This document shows positions 45,283 to 53,475 of a stretch of DNA of 64,000 nt, piece by piece (within the stretch, counting starts at the first letter, position 1; every line of letters starts with the position of its first letter). Position numbers and translations under genes: made by a program. The notes under the pieces were generated by a model. The model saw only the letters and a program-made list of their open reading frames with translations. It ran no database searches and was not told the origin of the DNA. The DNA is from Sphingomonas crocodyli (lineage in GTDB: Bacteria > Pseudomonadota > Alphaproteobacteria > Sphingomonadales > Sphingomonadaceae), in contig NZ_SACN01000002.1 of the NCBI RefSeq assembly GCF_004005865.1, positions 372,001 through 436,000 on the forward strand, in the 5' to 3' direction.

Positions 45283-46062
45283 TCACGCGGCGTAGCGTGC
45301 GGCCGGCTGGTTGCGGGACAGGTTGGGGCGGAGCGCCGTGCGCGCCGTCAGGTAAGTGTCGAGGTCGGCCCTGTCGGGCAGCGCCGGGATCGTGATCGTC
45401 TCGCCCAGATCGAGGCCGGCGATCGCGGCGTCGACCATGTCGTCGACCTCCATGATCATGTGCGCGGGCAGGTTGGCCAGCTGCGCCTCGTCCCAGATCG
45501 CGGTGCGGGTGATACCGGGCAGCACCGCCTGGACGCGCACGCCCTTCGGCGCCAGTTCGGCATTCAGCCCTTCGCTGAAGGCCAGCACGAACGCCTTGGT
45601 GGCCGGATAGACCGCGGTGAATGCCTCGGGCATCAGCGCCGTGACCGACGTGATGTTGATGATCGTGCCGGTGCCCGCTGTGGCGAGGCGCGGGGCAATC
45701 GCCGCCGACAACCGCGTGACGGCGGTAACGTTCAGGTCGATCATCTGCTGGAGGTGCGCGATGTCGGCTTCGACGAAGGCGGTCTCGCCGGCGATCCCCG
45801 CATTGTTGACCAGGGTCGTGATCGACCCATCGTCGCGCAACCGCGCCTCGATCTTCGCAAGGTCTTCGGCCTTGCCCAGATCGGCGGCGATGATGTCGAC
45901 CTTGACGCCGGTGTCGCGACGCAGCGTTTCGGCCAGTTGCTCCAGCTTCGCGGTATTGCGCGCGACGAGGATCAGGTCGTGGCCGCGGCGTGCGAGCCGG
46001 TCCGCATAGGTGGCGCCGATACCGATCGATGCGCCGGTGACGAGGGCAGTTCCCTTGGTCAT
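45283..46062 (-). CDS. SDR family oxidoreductase (DltE/YqjQ-like)
   Basis: A 259-residue SDR with TGASIGIGATYA at residues 9-20, basic VARNTAKL after strand 2 (NADP type), NNAG, Ser in ITSVTALMP and Tyr-x3-Lys in VYPATK. The C-terminus (TIPALPDRADLDTYLTARTALR) matches the short-chain dehydrogenases similar to DltE. First gene of an operon with the membrane protein and osmC genes. The role is unknown; association with OsmC suggests handling of oxidised lipid or aldehyde products. Confidence 0.88.
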   Translation of the reverse strand: MTKGTALVTGASIGIGATYADRLARRGHDLILVARNTAKLEQLAETLRRDTGVKVDIIAADLGKAEDLAKIEARLRDDGSITTLVNNAGIAGETAFVEADIAHLQQMIDLNVTAVTRLSAAIAPRLATAGTGTIINITSVTALMPEAFTAVYPATKAFVLAFSEGLNAELAPKGVRVQAVLPGITRTAIWDEAQLANLPAHMIMEVDDMVDAAIAGLDLGETITIPALPDRADLDTYLTARTALRPNLSRNQPAARYAA

Positions 46063-46083
46063 GTCGAGTCTCCCGTTTCGGAG

Positions 46084-46120
46084 GACAGGGCGGATGATCG
46101 TTTCGTCCGCGTCCCCTGTC
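46084..46120. promoter_or_regulatory. Inverted repeat upstream of the SDR-osmC operon
   Basis: GACAGG-GCGGA (46084-46094) pairs with TCCGC (46106-46110) and CCTGTC (46115-46120), with a 4-base bulge. It starts 22 bases upstream of the SDR start in the divergent gap to the GlxA-type gene, and is a possible regulator target or 5'-leader hairpin. Confidence 0.3.
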
Positions 46121-46282
46121 GATCCCTTATGAAATCAAAGGAGGGCGACGTTGCACCTATACCTGAGTGTGATTGCCAGGCCGTCGTCGCTCCCCGTGAT
46201 CAAAGGAATAGGCTGGTTGCGGATCGGTCGGGATTGGCGGATACGACATTAGACGGGTCATTTCCGACAAAGGAGCTGCGCG

Positions 46283-47269
46283 ATGGCTGATAAGGACGAG
46301 CCTACGGCCGAAGTCGGCATCATCATCTATCCCGATTGCCAGCTCGGCATGGTCCACGGCCTGACCGAGATGCTGGATATCGCCAGCCGTTTCGCGGCCA
46401 CGCACGGCCGCGCGCCGTTGCGTGTCAGCCATTGGCAATTGCATGAGGGCACAGTCGAGCGCTCGTCCGACAGCCATCCGGATGCCAAGAGCGGGCGCGC
46501 GCCCGACATGCTGATTGCGCCGGGCAGCATGCACAGCCTGATCTCGGCGGCGGATGCGGCGCCCTTCGCCCGTTTCCTGCGCGATCATCACGCGCAGGGC
46601 ACCTTGCTGGCGTCGACCTGCGCGGGTGCCTTCCTGCTGGCGGAGACCGGGTTGCTCGGCGGGCGGCCCGCCACGACCCACTGGTATTTCGCCGACGCCT
46701 TTCGCGAACGCTTCCCGGCCGTGCGGCTGGAGATCGACCGGATGGTGATCGACGATGGCGACATCGTCACCGCGGGCGGATTGATGGCGTGGACCGATCT
46801 GGGCCTGCGCATCGTCGAACGGTTGCTCGGCCCGACGCTGATGATGGAGACGGCGAAGTTCCTGCTGCTCGATCCCGGTTCGCGCGAGCAACGGCACTAC
46901 GCCCCATTCGCGCCAAAACTGACGCATGGCGATGAGGCGATATTGAAGGTCCAGCACTGGCTTCAGGCGCGTGAGGCGCGTGCCGTCAGCGTCGTCGATA
47001 TGGCGCGCGAGGCGCATCTGGAGGAGCGCACCTTCCTGCGCCGCTTCAAGGCCGCGACCGGCCTCAAGCCGATCGAATATGTCCAGCATCTGCGCATCGG
47101 CAAGGCACGCGAACTGCTCGAGTTCACTAAGCGCTCGGTCGAGCAGATTGCGTGGAGCGTCGGCTATGAGGATGCCGCCGCCTTCCGCAAGCTGTTCCAC
47201 CGCATCATCGGCCTGTCGCCCGGCGACTATCGCCAGAAATTCGCCGCGCCGATGGAGGAGGCTGCCTGA
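46283..47269 (+). CDS. GlxA-type AraC family regulator with DJ-1/PfpI domain
   Basis: A 328-residue regulator. Residues about 10-190 form a DJ-1/PfpI-like domain (IIIYPDCQLGMVHGLTEML, nucleophile-region STCAGAFLLAETGLL), and residues about 215-320 form an AraC DNA-binding domain (VSVVDMAREAHLEERTFLRRFKAATG and SVEQIAWSVGYEDAAAFRKLF). Effectors are unknown. It faces the SDR-membrane-osmC operon across 220 bases and is the best candidate for its control. Ribosome site AAGGAG is before the ATG. Confidence 0.92.
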   Translation: MADKDEPTAEVGIIIYPDCQLGMVHGLTEMLDIASRFAATHGRAPLRVSHWQLHEGTVERSSDSHPDAKSGRAPDMLIAPGSMHSLISAADAAPFARFLRDHHAQGTLLASTCAGAFLLAETGLLGGRPATTHWYFADAFRERFPAVRLEIDRMVIDDGDIVTAGGLMAWTDLGLRIVERLLGPTLMMETAKFLLLDPGSREQRHYAPFAPKLTHGDEAILKVQHWLQAREARAVSVVDMAREAHLEERTFLRRFKAATGLKPIEYVQHLRIGKARELLEFTKRSVEQIAWSVGYEDAAAFRKLFHRIIGLSPGDYRQKFAAPMEEAA

Positions 47270-47275
47270 TGGAAA

Positions 47276-47393
47276 ATCCTCCCCCGCCAGGGGGAGGTGG
47301 CGCCGAAGGCGACGGAGGGGGAGGATGCGATGATCTGGAGTTGGCCTCCCCCTCCGTCAGCTACGCTGACACCTCCCCCTGGCTGGGGAGGAT
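47276..47393. repeat. Paired inverted repeat, CCTCCCCC family
   Basis: The left unit (47276-47325) and the right unit (47345-47393) are inverted copies of about 49 bases, agreeing except in the GCGCCGAAGGCG stretch versus its TCAGCGTAGCTGA counterpart. Each unit also has an internal hairpin (CCTCCCCC...GGGGGAGG in the left one). It fills the gap between the GlxA-type and ampR stops. Family of this sort is common in Alphaproteobacteria. Confidence 0.8.
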
Positions 47394-48256
47394 TAGGAAG
47401 CTGACACCCACTCCCGGAACGCGCGCATCGCTGCGGTCTCGGCGCGCGAATGGAGGCGGGTGAGCCAGTAGCGGCCGGTCGTGACCGTGATCGCGAAGGG
47501 CTGGACGATCCGCCCCGCCGCCAGTTCGGCCGCGAACAGGGCGGGTGGGGCGAGCGCGACGCCCTGCCCCTGCGCGGCGGCGGCGGCGACCATCAGCACC
47601 GAACTGTCGAACAATGGCCCGCGCAAGGGCGGGCAGGGCAGGCGGGCGGCGGCGAACCAGCGCGGCCATTCATCGGCGCGATAGGATCGCAGCAGCATCT
47701 CGCCCCCCAGCGCCTCGGGCCGGTCGAGCCGCGCGGCGACCGCAGGCGCGCAGAGCGGGCTGAGCGGCGCGTCGAGGATCGGATCGGCCTGCGTCCCATG
47801 CCACGCGCCGTCGCCGAAGCGGATCGCGAGGTCGAGTCCCTCGCCCGCCAGATCGACGCGGTTGTTGTTGGTCAGCACGCGCAGATCGATATGCGGATGC
47901 GCCCGCGCAAAATCCTCGAGCCGGGGCAGCAGCCAGCCGACCGCGAAGGTGCCCACCACGCCCACCGTCAGCACCTCGGTCAGATGCCCGCCCGCATAGC
48001 GATCGAGCGTCGCGCCGATCCGGTCGAACGCTTCGGCAAGCACGGGCACCAACGCCCGCCCCTCGTCGGTCAGCGCGAGGCCGCGCGGCAGGCGGCGGAA
48101 CAGCCGCGTGCCCAGCCGCCGTTCGAGGGCTGCGACCTGATGGCTCACCGCGCCCTGGCTCACGCACAGCTCGAGCGCCGCGCGGGTGAAGTTCAAATGC
48201 CGCGCCGATGCTTCGAAGGCGCGCAGCGCGTTGAGGGGCAGGTTGGGCCGATCCAT
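47393..48256 (-). CDS. ampR: AmpR-type LysR regulator of beta-lactamase
   Basis: A 287-residue LysR regulator that closely follows enterobacterial AmpR in my memory of that family: LPLNALRAFEASARHLNFT at the start, GVVGTFAVGWLLPRLEDF, NNRVDLAGEGLDLAIRFGDGAWHGT, and the ending FAITVTTGRYWLTRLHSRAETAAMR. AmpR senses cell-wall muropeptides and induces the beta-lactamase. It is divergent from the metallo-beta-lactamase gene, as in classical ampR-bla pairs, with an operator-like palindrome between. The stop overlaps the upstream repeat by one base. Confidence 0.9.
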   Translation of the reverse strand: MDRPNLPLNALRAFEASARHLNFTRAALELCVSQGAVSHQVAALERRLGTRLFRRLPRGLALTDEGRALVPVLAEAFDRIGATLDRYAGGHLTEVLTVGVVGTFAVGWLLPRLEDFARAHPHIDLRVLTNNNRVDLAGEGLDLAIRFGDGAWHGTQADPILDAPLSPLCAPAVAARLDRPEALGGEMLLRSYRADEWPRWFAAARLPCPPLRGPLFDSSVLMVAAAAAQGQGVALAPPALFAAELAAGRIVQPFAITVTTGRYWLTRLHSRAETAAMRAFREWVSAS

Positions 48257-48263
48257 CCATCAG

Positions 48264-48282
48264 GCATGAATTGGTTTCATGC
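48264..48282. promoter_or_regulatory. AmpR operator candidate GCATGAA-N5-TTCATGC
   Basis: A perfect 7-5-7 inverted repeat that also contains the LysR-type T-N11-A pattern (T at 48267, A at 48279). It sits 8 bases upstream of ampR and 83 bases before the bla ATG, suitable for AmpR autorepression and activation of bla. Confidence 0.7.
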
Positions 48283-48364
48283 TTCTGTCGAGAATTGATG
48301 CTTTGTGCGCGATGCGCCGCCGCGCCATCATCCACCCATCGTTGGACGAAATGGGGATTGGGTG

Positions 48365-49270
48365 ATGCGATACGGGATCGGTCTGGCTCTTGGGATTGCA
48401 GGCGCGCTGTTGGGCTCGATCGCTTATGCGCAGGATGATGCGCACGATCCTCTGCTCGCGCCGGTCAGTGAGGATTTCGCCAAGCAGTGGCTCACGCCCA
48501 CGCCGCCGATCAAGGTGTTCGGCCATACATATCTTGTGGGCTATGGCGGGCTGAACGTCGCGCTGATCAAGACGGACGCCGGGCTGGTCCTGATCGACGG
48601 CGCGGTGCCGCAGGCGGTGCGCGGGATCGAGGCGAACATCAAGACGCTCGGCTTCGACATCAAGGACGTGAAGTACATCCTGAGCACCGAGCCGCATTAC
48701 GACCATGCCGGCGGTATCGCCGCGCTCCAGCGCGACAGCGGCGCGCGCGTCGTCGCCAGCATCCCCGGCGCCGCGGTGCTGCGCGTCGGCAAGAGCGGGA
48801 GCGACGATCCGCAGGCCAGCTGGCTGTCGACCTATCCGGCGGTGCCCAAGGTGCTGGGCCTGCGCGACGGCATGACGATCCGCATCGGCGGCACCGAGAT
48901 CCGCGCGGTCGCGACGCCCAGCCACACCGCGAGCAGCATGAGCTGGACGTGGAAGGATTGCGAAGGCGATGTCTGCAAGAACGTCGTCTTCGGATCGAGC
49001 CTCAGCCCCACGGCCGCGCCCGACTGGAAATATTCGGATCGCCGGCATGCCCCCTGGGTCGCCACCTTCCGCGCGACGCTGGCCAAGGTGCGCAAGCTGC
49101 CGTGCGACATCCTGATCTCCGCGCATCCGATGCAGTCGGGCGGGGACGAGAAATATGCGGCGTTCATCAAATCGTCCGATCCCAACCCCTACATCGATCC
49201 GCAGTCGTGCCGCGATTATGCCGATCGCTTCGAAAAGGCGCTGAACGAGAAGATTGCAAAGGGGGACTGA
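48365..49270 (+). CDS. Subclass B3 metallo-beta-lactamase with Glu at first zinc position (B3-E-like)
   Basis: A 301-residue periplasmic enzyme with a signal peptide cut near AYA (residue 22). The B3 metal-binding residues are E109-x-H111-x-D113-H114 (STEPHYDHAGG), H187 (PSHTASSMSW) and H254 (LISAHPM). Standard B3 enzymes have His at the first place; GOB has Gln; a Glu variant is described as B3-E, including an enzyme from Sphingobium (from memory). Active site otherwise complete, so carbapenem/penicillin hydrolysis is plausible. Start at 48365 gives a proper signal peptide. Divergent from ampR; overlaps the GDPD gene by one base. Confidence 0.88.
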   Translation: MRYGIGLALGIAGALLGSIAYAQDDAHDPLLAPVSEDFAKQWLTPTPPIKVFGHTYLVGYGGLNVALIKTDAGLVLIDGAVPQAVRGIEANIKTLGFDIKDVKYILSTEPHYDHAGGIAALQRDSGARVVASIPGAAVLRVGKSGSDDPQASWLSTYPAVPKVLGLRDGMTIRIGGTEIRAVATPSHTASSMSWTWKDCEGDVCKNVVFGSSLSPTAAPDWKYSDRRHAPWVATFRATLAKVRKLPCDILISAHPMQSGGDEKYAAFIKSSDPNPYIDPQSCRDYADRFEKALNEKIAKGD

Positions 49271-50367
49271 TGATCGATCGCCGGCAGATGATGGCATCGA
49301 CGGCGGCGCTGCTGATGGCAGGGCCGCTCGTCGCGGCGGCGCCGAAGAAGGTGCCGGTGTTCGCGCACCGTGGCGCGTCGGCCTTGCGTCCCGAACATAC
49401 GCTGGGTGCTTATGCCAAGGCGATCGCCGATGGCGCCGACTATATCGAGCCCGATCTGGTTCCCACCCGCGACGGCGCGCTTGTCGCGCGGCATGAGAAC
49501 AACATCGCCGAGACGACCGATGTCGCCTCCCGCCCCGAATTCGCTTCGCGCCGGACGACGAAGACGATCGACGGCCAGAGCCAGACCGGCTGGTTCACCG
49601 AGGATTTCACTTTCGCCGAGCTGAAGACCCTCCGTGCGATCGAGCGGCTGGGCAAGATGCGGCCCGAAAGCCAGTCCTATGACGGCGAATTCCAGCTGCT
49701 CAGCTTCACGGAGGTGATCGATTTCGTTGCGGCCGAGGCGGCGGCGCGCGGGCGCACGATCGGGATCGTTCCCGAACTCAAGCACTCGACCTATTTCGCG
49801 AAGCTCGGCCTGCCGGTGGAGGATCGCTTCCTCGCCGCGCTGGCCGCGCATCGCTACACGAAGACCGCGCCGGTCGAGGTCCAGTCGTTCGAGGTCGCGA
49901 ACCTGCGCTACCTGCGCGGCAAGATCGGCAAGCCCGCGAACATCACTTTGCTCCAGCTTGTTGCCGATGCGCCCGTGCCCCCGGCCGATGTCGCGGCAGC
50001 GGGGGGCAAGACGACCTTTGCCGATATGCTGACGCCCAGGGGGCTGGCCGAGATCGCGACCTATGCCGATGTGCTGGGACCGCCGGTCCGCGCGATCATC
50101 CCGCTGGGCGCCGACGGAAGGCTCGCCGCCCCGACCGCGCTGGTGAAGAATGCGCATGCGGCGGGGCTGCTCGTCCGCCCGTGGACCTTCCGCCCCGAAA
50201 ACCATTTCCTCGCCGGCGATTTCAAGGACGGGCAGGGCGATGAGGCGCGCAATCCGAAAGGATCGGTAGCGGAAATGCTCCGCTATCTCGCCGCCGGCAT
50301 CGACGGCTTCTTCACCGACGATCCCGCCCTCGGCCGCGCGGCCGTGGACGGGATCGACGTCAGCTGA
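49270..50367 (+). CDS. glpQ: Glycerophosphodiester phosphodiesterase
   Basis: A 365-residue periplasmic GDPD with a signal peptide (TAALLMAGPLVAAAP). The catalytic FAHRGASALRPEHTLGAY (His, Arg, Glu, His), DYIEPDLVPTRDGALVARH and PELKHSTYF follow family order, so it hydrolyses glycerophosphodiesters to glycerol-3-phosphate and alcohol with a metal ion. Begins in the stop codon of the beta-lactamase gene. A separate phosphate-starvation context is not visible. Confidence 0.92.
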   Translation: MIDRRQMMASTAALLMAGPLVAAAPKKVPVFAHRGASALRPEHTLGAYAKAIADGADYIEPDLVPTRDGALVARHENNIAETTDVASRPEFASRRTTKTIDGQSQTGWFTEDFTFAELKTLRAIERLGKMRPESQSYDGEFQLLSFTEVIDFVAAEAAARGRTIGIVPELKHSTYFAKLGLPVEDRFLAALAAHRYTKTAPVEVQSFEVANLRYLRGKIGKPANITLLQLVADAPVPPADVAAAGGKTTFADMLTPRGLAEIATYADVLGPPVRAIIPLGADGRLAAPTALVKNAHAAGLLVRPWTFRPENHFLAGDFKDGQGDEARNPKGSVAEMLRYLAAGIDGFFTDDPALGRAAVDGIDVS

Positions 50368-50374
50368 ACGCTGC

Positions 50375-51205
50375 TCAGACGGCGAAATCGGTCGCGACCG
50401 CCGCGTCGCGCCACTGGGCGAGTTCCCCGGCGACGAAGGCGTTCTTCGCCTCGATCGCCGCCACCGTGTCGCTGCCATAGGGCATGCGCAGCGGCGGGTT
50501 CTCGCTCGCGACCAGCGCCACGACAGCGGGTGCCAGCTTCGCCGGATCGCCGGGCTGGTTGTGGCTCACGGCCGCCGCATGCTCGCGCACCGTACCCGCC
50601 GTCGCATCATAATCGGCGATCCGCGTCGGGCTGGTCGTCAGCGAACGCGCGTCGAGGAAGTCGGTGCGGAAATAGCCCGGCTCGATCACCGTCACCTTGA
50701 TGCCCAGCGGCGCGAGTTCGGCGTGGAGCGCCTCGCTCAGCCCCTCGACCGCGAACTTGGTCGAGCAATAGACGCCGAAGCCCGCGCCGCTCTGATATCC
50801 GCCCACCGACGAGATGTTGAGGATATGGCCCGAACGCTGCCGCCGCATGTGGGGCAGGATGGCGCGGGTTACGCCCAGCAGACCGAACACGTTGGTGCGA
50901 TACAGCGCCTCGATCTCCGCCGCCGTCGCTTCCTCGACCGCGCCCAACAGGCCGAAACCGGCATTGTTGAGCAGCACGTCGATCCGCCCGAACCGCTTGA
51001 TCGCGGCGGATGCGGTGGCGTGTGCCTGCGCCTCGTCGGTCACGTCGAGATCGACCGCGAGCAGACGAGGATGCTCGCCCAGCGCGTCGATCACCGACTG
51101 TGCGTTGCGTGCCGTCGCGACCACCGCGTCGCCCGCCGCCAGCGCTTCCTTTGCGATCAGCGCGCCGAAGCCGCGCGACGCACCCGTGATGAACCAGGTC
51201 TTCAT
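50375..51205 (-). CDS. SDR family oxidoreductase
   Basis: A 276-residue SDR. TGASRGFGALIA loop at residues 7-18, NNAGFGLLGAVEE, Ser in ISSVGGYQS and Tyr-x3-Lys in VYCSTK place it in the subgroup that includes YusZ-like and retinol-dehydrogenase-like proteins. The C-terminal half carries a PGYFRTDFLD motif. Start at 51205 (MKTWFITG) has GGGAGA 7 bases upstream; the ATG at 51211 would leave no spacing. Divergent from the LysR gene, which is the likely regulator. Confidence 0.88.
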   Translation of the reverse strand: MKTWFITGASRGFGALIAKEALAAGDAVVATARNAQSVIDALGEHPRLLAVDLDVTDEAQAHATASAAIKRFGRIDVLLNNAGFGLLGAVEEATAAEIEALYRTNVFGLLGVTRAILPHMRRQRSGHILNISSVGGYQSGAGFGVYCSTKFAVEGLSEALHAELAPLGIKVTVIEPGYFRTDFLDARSLTTSPTRIADYDATAGTVREHAAAVSHNQPGDPAKLAPAVVALVASENPPLRMPYGSDTVAAIEAKNAFVAGELAQWRDAAVATDFAV

Positions 51206-51321
51206 GTCCATTCTCCCTAACTTGGTCGTCGGCATCGTCGCCGGCAGGGGGAGAATTAGGCCGCCGCGATCGTTGCGATAATCGGCTGGATTTTCGATGG
51301 ACTGTTGAGCATGGTTCATCA

Positions 51322-52212
51322 ATGTCGCGTATCACACCAGCCGATCTCGATATATTCCTGGCGATCGCTCGCGCGGGCAGCTTCCGGGGCGCGGCGATGC
51401 GGCTGGGCGTCACGCCCTCCGCACTCAGCCACCGGCTGCGTGCGCTGGAAGAACGGATCGACCTGCGCCTGTTCAACCGCACCACGCGCAGCGTCGCGCT
51501 GACCGAGGCGGGGCAGGCGCTGATCGATCGGGTGCGTCCGGCCTTCGACGATATCGAGGCCGCGATCGACGATCTCGCCGCCTTTCGCGGCACGCCGATG
51601 GGCACGCTGCGGATCAACGCGGCGGAGACATCCGCGCGGATCGTCCTCGCGCCCTTGCTGCCCGGCTTCCTCGCAAAGCATCCGGGCGTGGCGGTGGAAA
51701 TCATCGCGCAGGGGGCGTTGGTCGATGTCGTCGCGGGCGGCTTCGATGCCGGCGTACGCCTTGGCGAGACGCTGGCCGCCGATATGATCGCCGTGCCGAT
51801 AGGCCCGCGTCAGCGCTTCGCCGTGGTCGGATCGCCCGCCTTCTTCGAACGGCATGCGCGGCCGCAGACGCCGAACGATCTCCTCGCGCTTCCCTGCGTT
51901 CGCTTCCACTTCGACAATGGCGGCGCCTATCATTGGGAGCTGGAGCGCGGTGGGGTCGAGCTTCAGCTCGCGGTAAACGGTCCTTTCGCCACCAATTCGC
52001 AGGACATGATGATCGCCGCCGCGCTCGACGGCATCGGCCTCGCCTTCGTGTTCGAGGCGATGGTCGAGCCGCTCATCGCCTCGGGCCGGCTGGAGCGCGT
52101 GCTGGACGATTGGTGTCCGTGGTTTCCGGGCCTGTTCCTATATTATCCCGGCCGCCGCCACATGCCGACCGCACTGCGCGCCTTCATCGATCATGTCCGT
52201 GATCCGGGCTAG
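51322..52212 (+). CDS. LysR family transcriptional regulator
   Basis: A 296-residue LysR regulator: HTH ITPADLDIFLAIARAGSFRG and LGVTPSALSHRLRALEERIDL, then the effector domain. The group typically controls an adjacent SDR or NAD(P)H-using gene. It faces the SDR gene; the 116-base gap has ATCG-TTG-CGAT and a TTGA...TCAA dyad close to the start. Its 3' end overlaps the convergent ADH gene by 4 bases. Confidence 0.9.
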   Translation: MSRITPADLDIFLAIARAGSFRGAAMRLGVTPSALSHRLRALEERIDLRLFNRTTRSVALTEAGQALIDRVRPAFDDIEAAIDDLAAFRGTPMGTLRINAAETSARIVLAPLLPGFLAKHPGVAVEIIAQGALVDVVAGGFDAGVRLGETLAADMIAVPIGPRQRFAVVGSPAFFERHARPQTPNDLLALPCVRFHFDNGGAYHWELERGGVELQLAVNGPFATNSQDMMIAAALDGIGLAFVFEAMVEPLIASGRLERVLDDWCPWFPGLFLYYPGRRHMPTALRAFIDHVRDPG

Positions 52213-53315
52213 AAGGTCACCGCAACGCGCAACGCTTGCCCGCTCAGCATCAGATCGAACCCCTCGTTGATCCGGTCGATCGGCAGGCGGTGGGTGATGA
52301 AGGGATCGAGCAGGATGCGTCCTTCGGCATAGAGATCGAGCAGCCCCGGCAGCTGGGTCCGCCCGCGCATATTGCCCATGTATGATCCGGTCACGGTCCG
52401 CCCGATCTGGAGCGAGGTGAGCGGGACCGGCAGCTTCGCGCCCGGATCGAGCACGCCCAGCAGCACCGACATGCCCCAGCCGATATGCGACACCTCGATC
52501 GCCTGCTGCATCAGTGTCTCGTCGCCGACGCATTCGAAGCAATAATCCGCGCCGCCGCCGGTCAGGCCGCGCAAGTGATCGACCAGCCCGTCGCCATGTT
52601 CACGCGCGTCGACATAATCGGTCACGCCGAACTGCGCCGCCGCGGCACCCCGTGCCGGGTTGATGTCGACTCCGATGATCCGGCTCGCCCCCGCCACGCG
52701 CGCGCCCTGCGCCACGTTCACGCCGACGCCGCCCAGGCCGAAGATCACGACGCTCGACCCCTCGTGCACCCGCGCCGTGTGGAGCGCCGCGCCCACCCCG
52801 GTCGCGACCGCGCATCCGATCGCGCAGGCGATGTCGAGCGGCACGTCGTCGCGGATCTTCGCGACCTGCCGTTCGGGCATCACCATATGGTTCGCGAACG
52901 CCCCGTTGTTCGACATGACGGCGACCGGCTCGCCATCGAAGAAGAAGCGGTTCGGCTTCGCCCGCATGTCGGCCAGGAAGGCTTCGCAGATATTGGTGCG
53001 CCCCGATCGGCAATTGGCGCAGGTGCCGCATTCGGCGAGCGACAGCGGGATGACGTGATCGCCGGGCCGTACGCTGGTGACTCCCGCGCCGACTTCGCGC
53101 ACCACGCCCGCGCCCTCATGGCCGAGAATGATCGGATAGCGGCCGTCGGGCGGCAGGCGCAGCCGCTGATGATGATCCGAATGGCAGATGCCGCACGCGC
53201 AGATTTCGATCAGCACTTCGCCGGGGCCGGGCGGAGCCAGCTGCACCGTCTCGATCGTCAGCGCCGCGCCGGGTGCGTGGCACACAGCCGCGCGGGTTTC
53301 GATATGGCCGGGCAT
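52209..53315 (-). CDS. Zinc-dependent alcohol dehydrogenase (class III-like)
   Basis: A 368-residue MDR enzyme. Catalytic zinc ligands C44 and H66 (CGICHSDHH, GHEGAG), structural zinc C96, C99, C102 and C110 (CGTCANCRSGRTNIC), and the Rossmann loop GLGGVGVNVAQGA. It oxidises an alcohol with NAD or similar cofactor; large-substrate MDR members of this shape are common in aryl-alcohol or terpene-alcohol pathways. Start at 53315 (MPGHIETRA) is preceded by GGGAGCGAGG; the ORF extension upstream runs into a repeat. Confidence 0.92.
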   Translation of the reverse strand: MPGHIETRAAVCHAPGAALTIETVQLAPPGPGEVLIEICACGICHSDHHQRLRLPPDGRYPIILGHEGAGVVREVGAGVTSVRPGDHVIPLSLAECGTCANCRSGRTNICEAFLADMRAKPNRFFFDGEPVAVMSNNGAFANHMVMPERQVAKIRDDVPLDIACAIGCAVATGVGAALHTARVHEGSSVVIFGLGGVGVNVAQGARVAGASRIIGVDINPARGAAAAQFGVTDYVDAREHGDGLVDHLRGLTGGGADYCFECVGDETLMQQAIEVSHIGWGMSVLLGVLDPGAKLPVPLTSLQIGRTVTGSYMGNMRGRTQLPGLLDLYAEGRILLDPFITHRLPIDRINEGFDLMLSGQALRVAVTF

Positions 53316-53363
53316 CCTCGCTCCCTTTTTCTTCTGGGAGCCTTCATTCAAAAATACCCCGCT

Positions 53364-53425
53364 CATGTCGAGCGAAGTCGAGACATGTTGGCATGCGAGG
53401 CCGTGTCTCGACTTCGCTCGACACG
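53364..53425. repeat. Sphingomonad-type REP pair, copy 2
   Basis: Inverted CGAGCGAAGTCGAG units at 53369-53382 (plus) and 53407-53420 (minus), each in a longer palindrome with CATGTC/GACATG or CGTGTC/GACACG ends. Spacer TTGGCATGCG resembles the copy at 6.4 kb. It lies in the gap between the ADH and SDR genes. Confidence 0.85.
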
Positions 53426-53475
53426 AACGGGGCAAGGGAGGGTGGGGCGGCATAAGCCACCCCACCCCCAAACAC

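Noticed and set aside
46129..46290. A 53-codon ORF (MKSKEGDVAP start) upstream of the GlxA-type gene
   Set aside because: No ribosome site and no recognisable sequence; it overlaps the regulator start.
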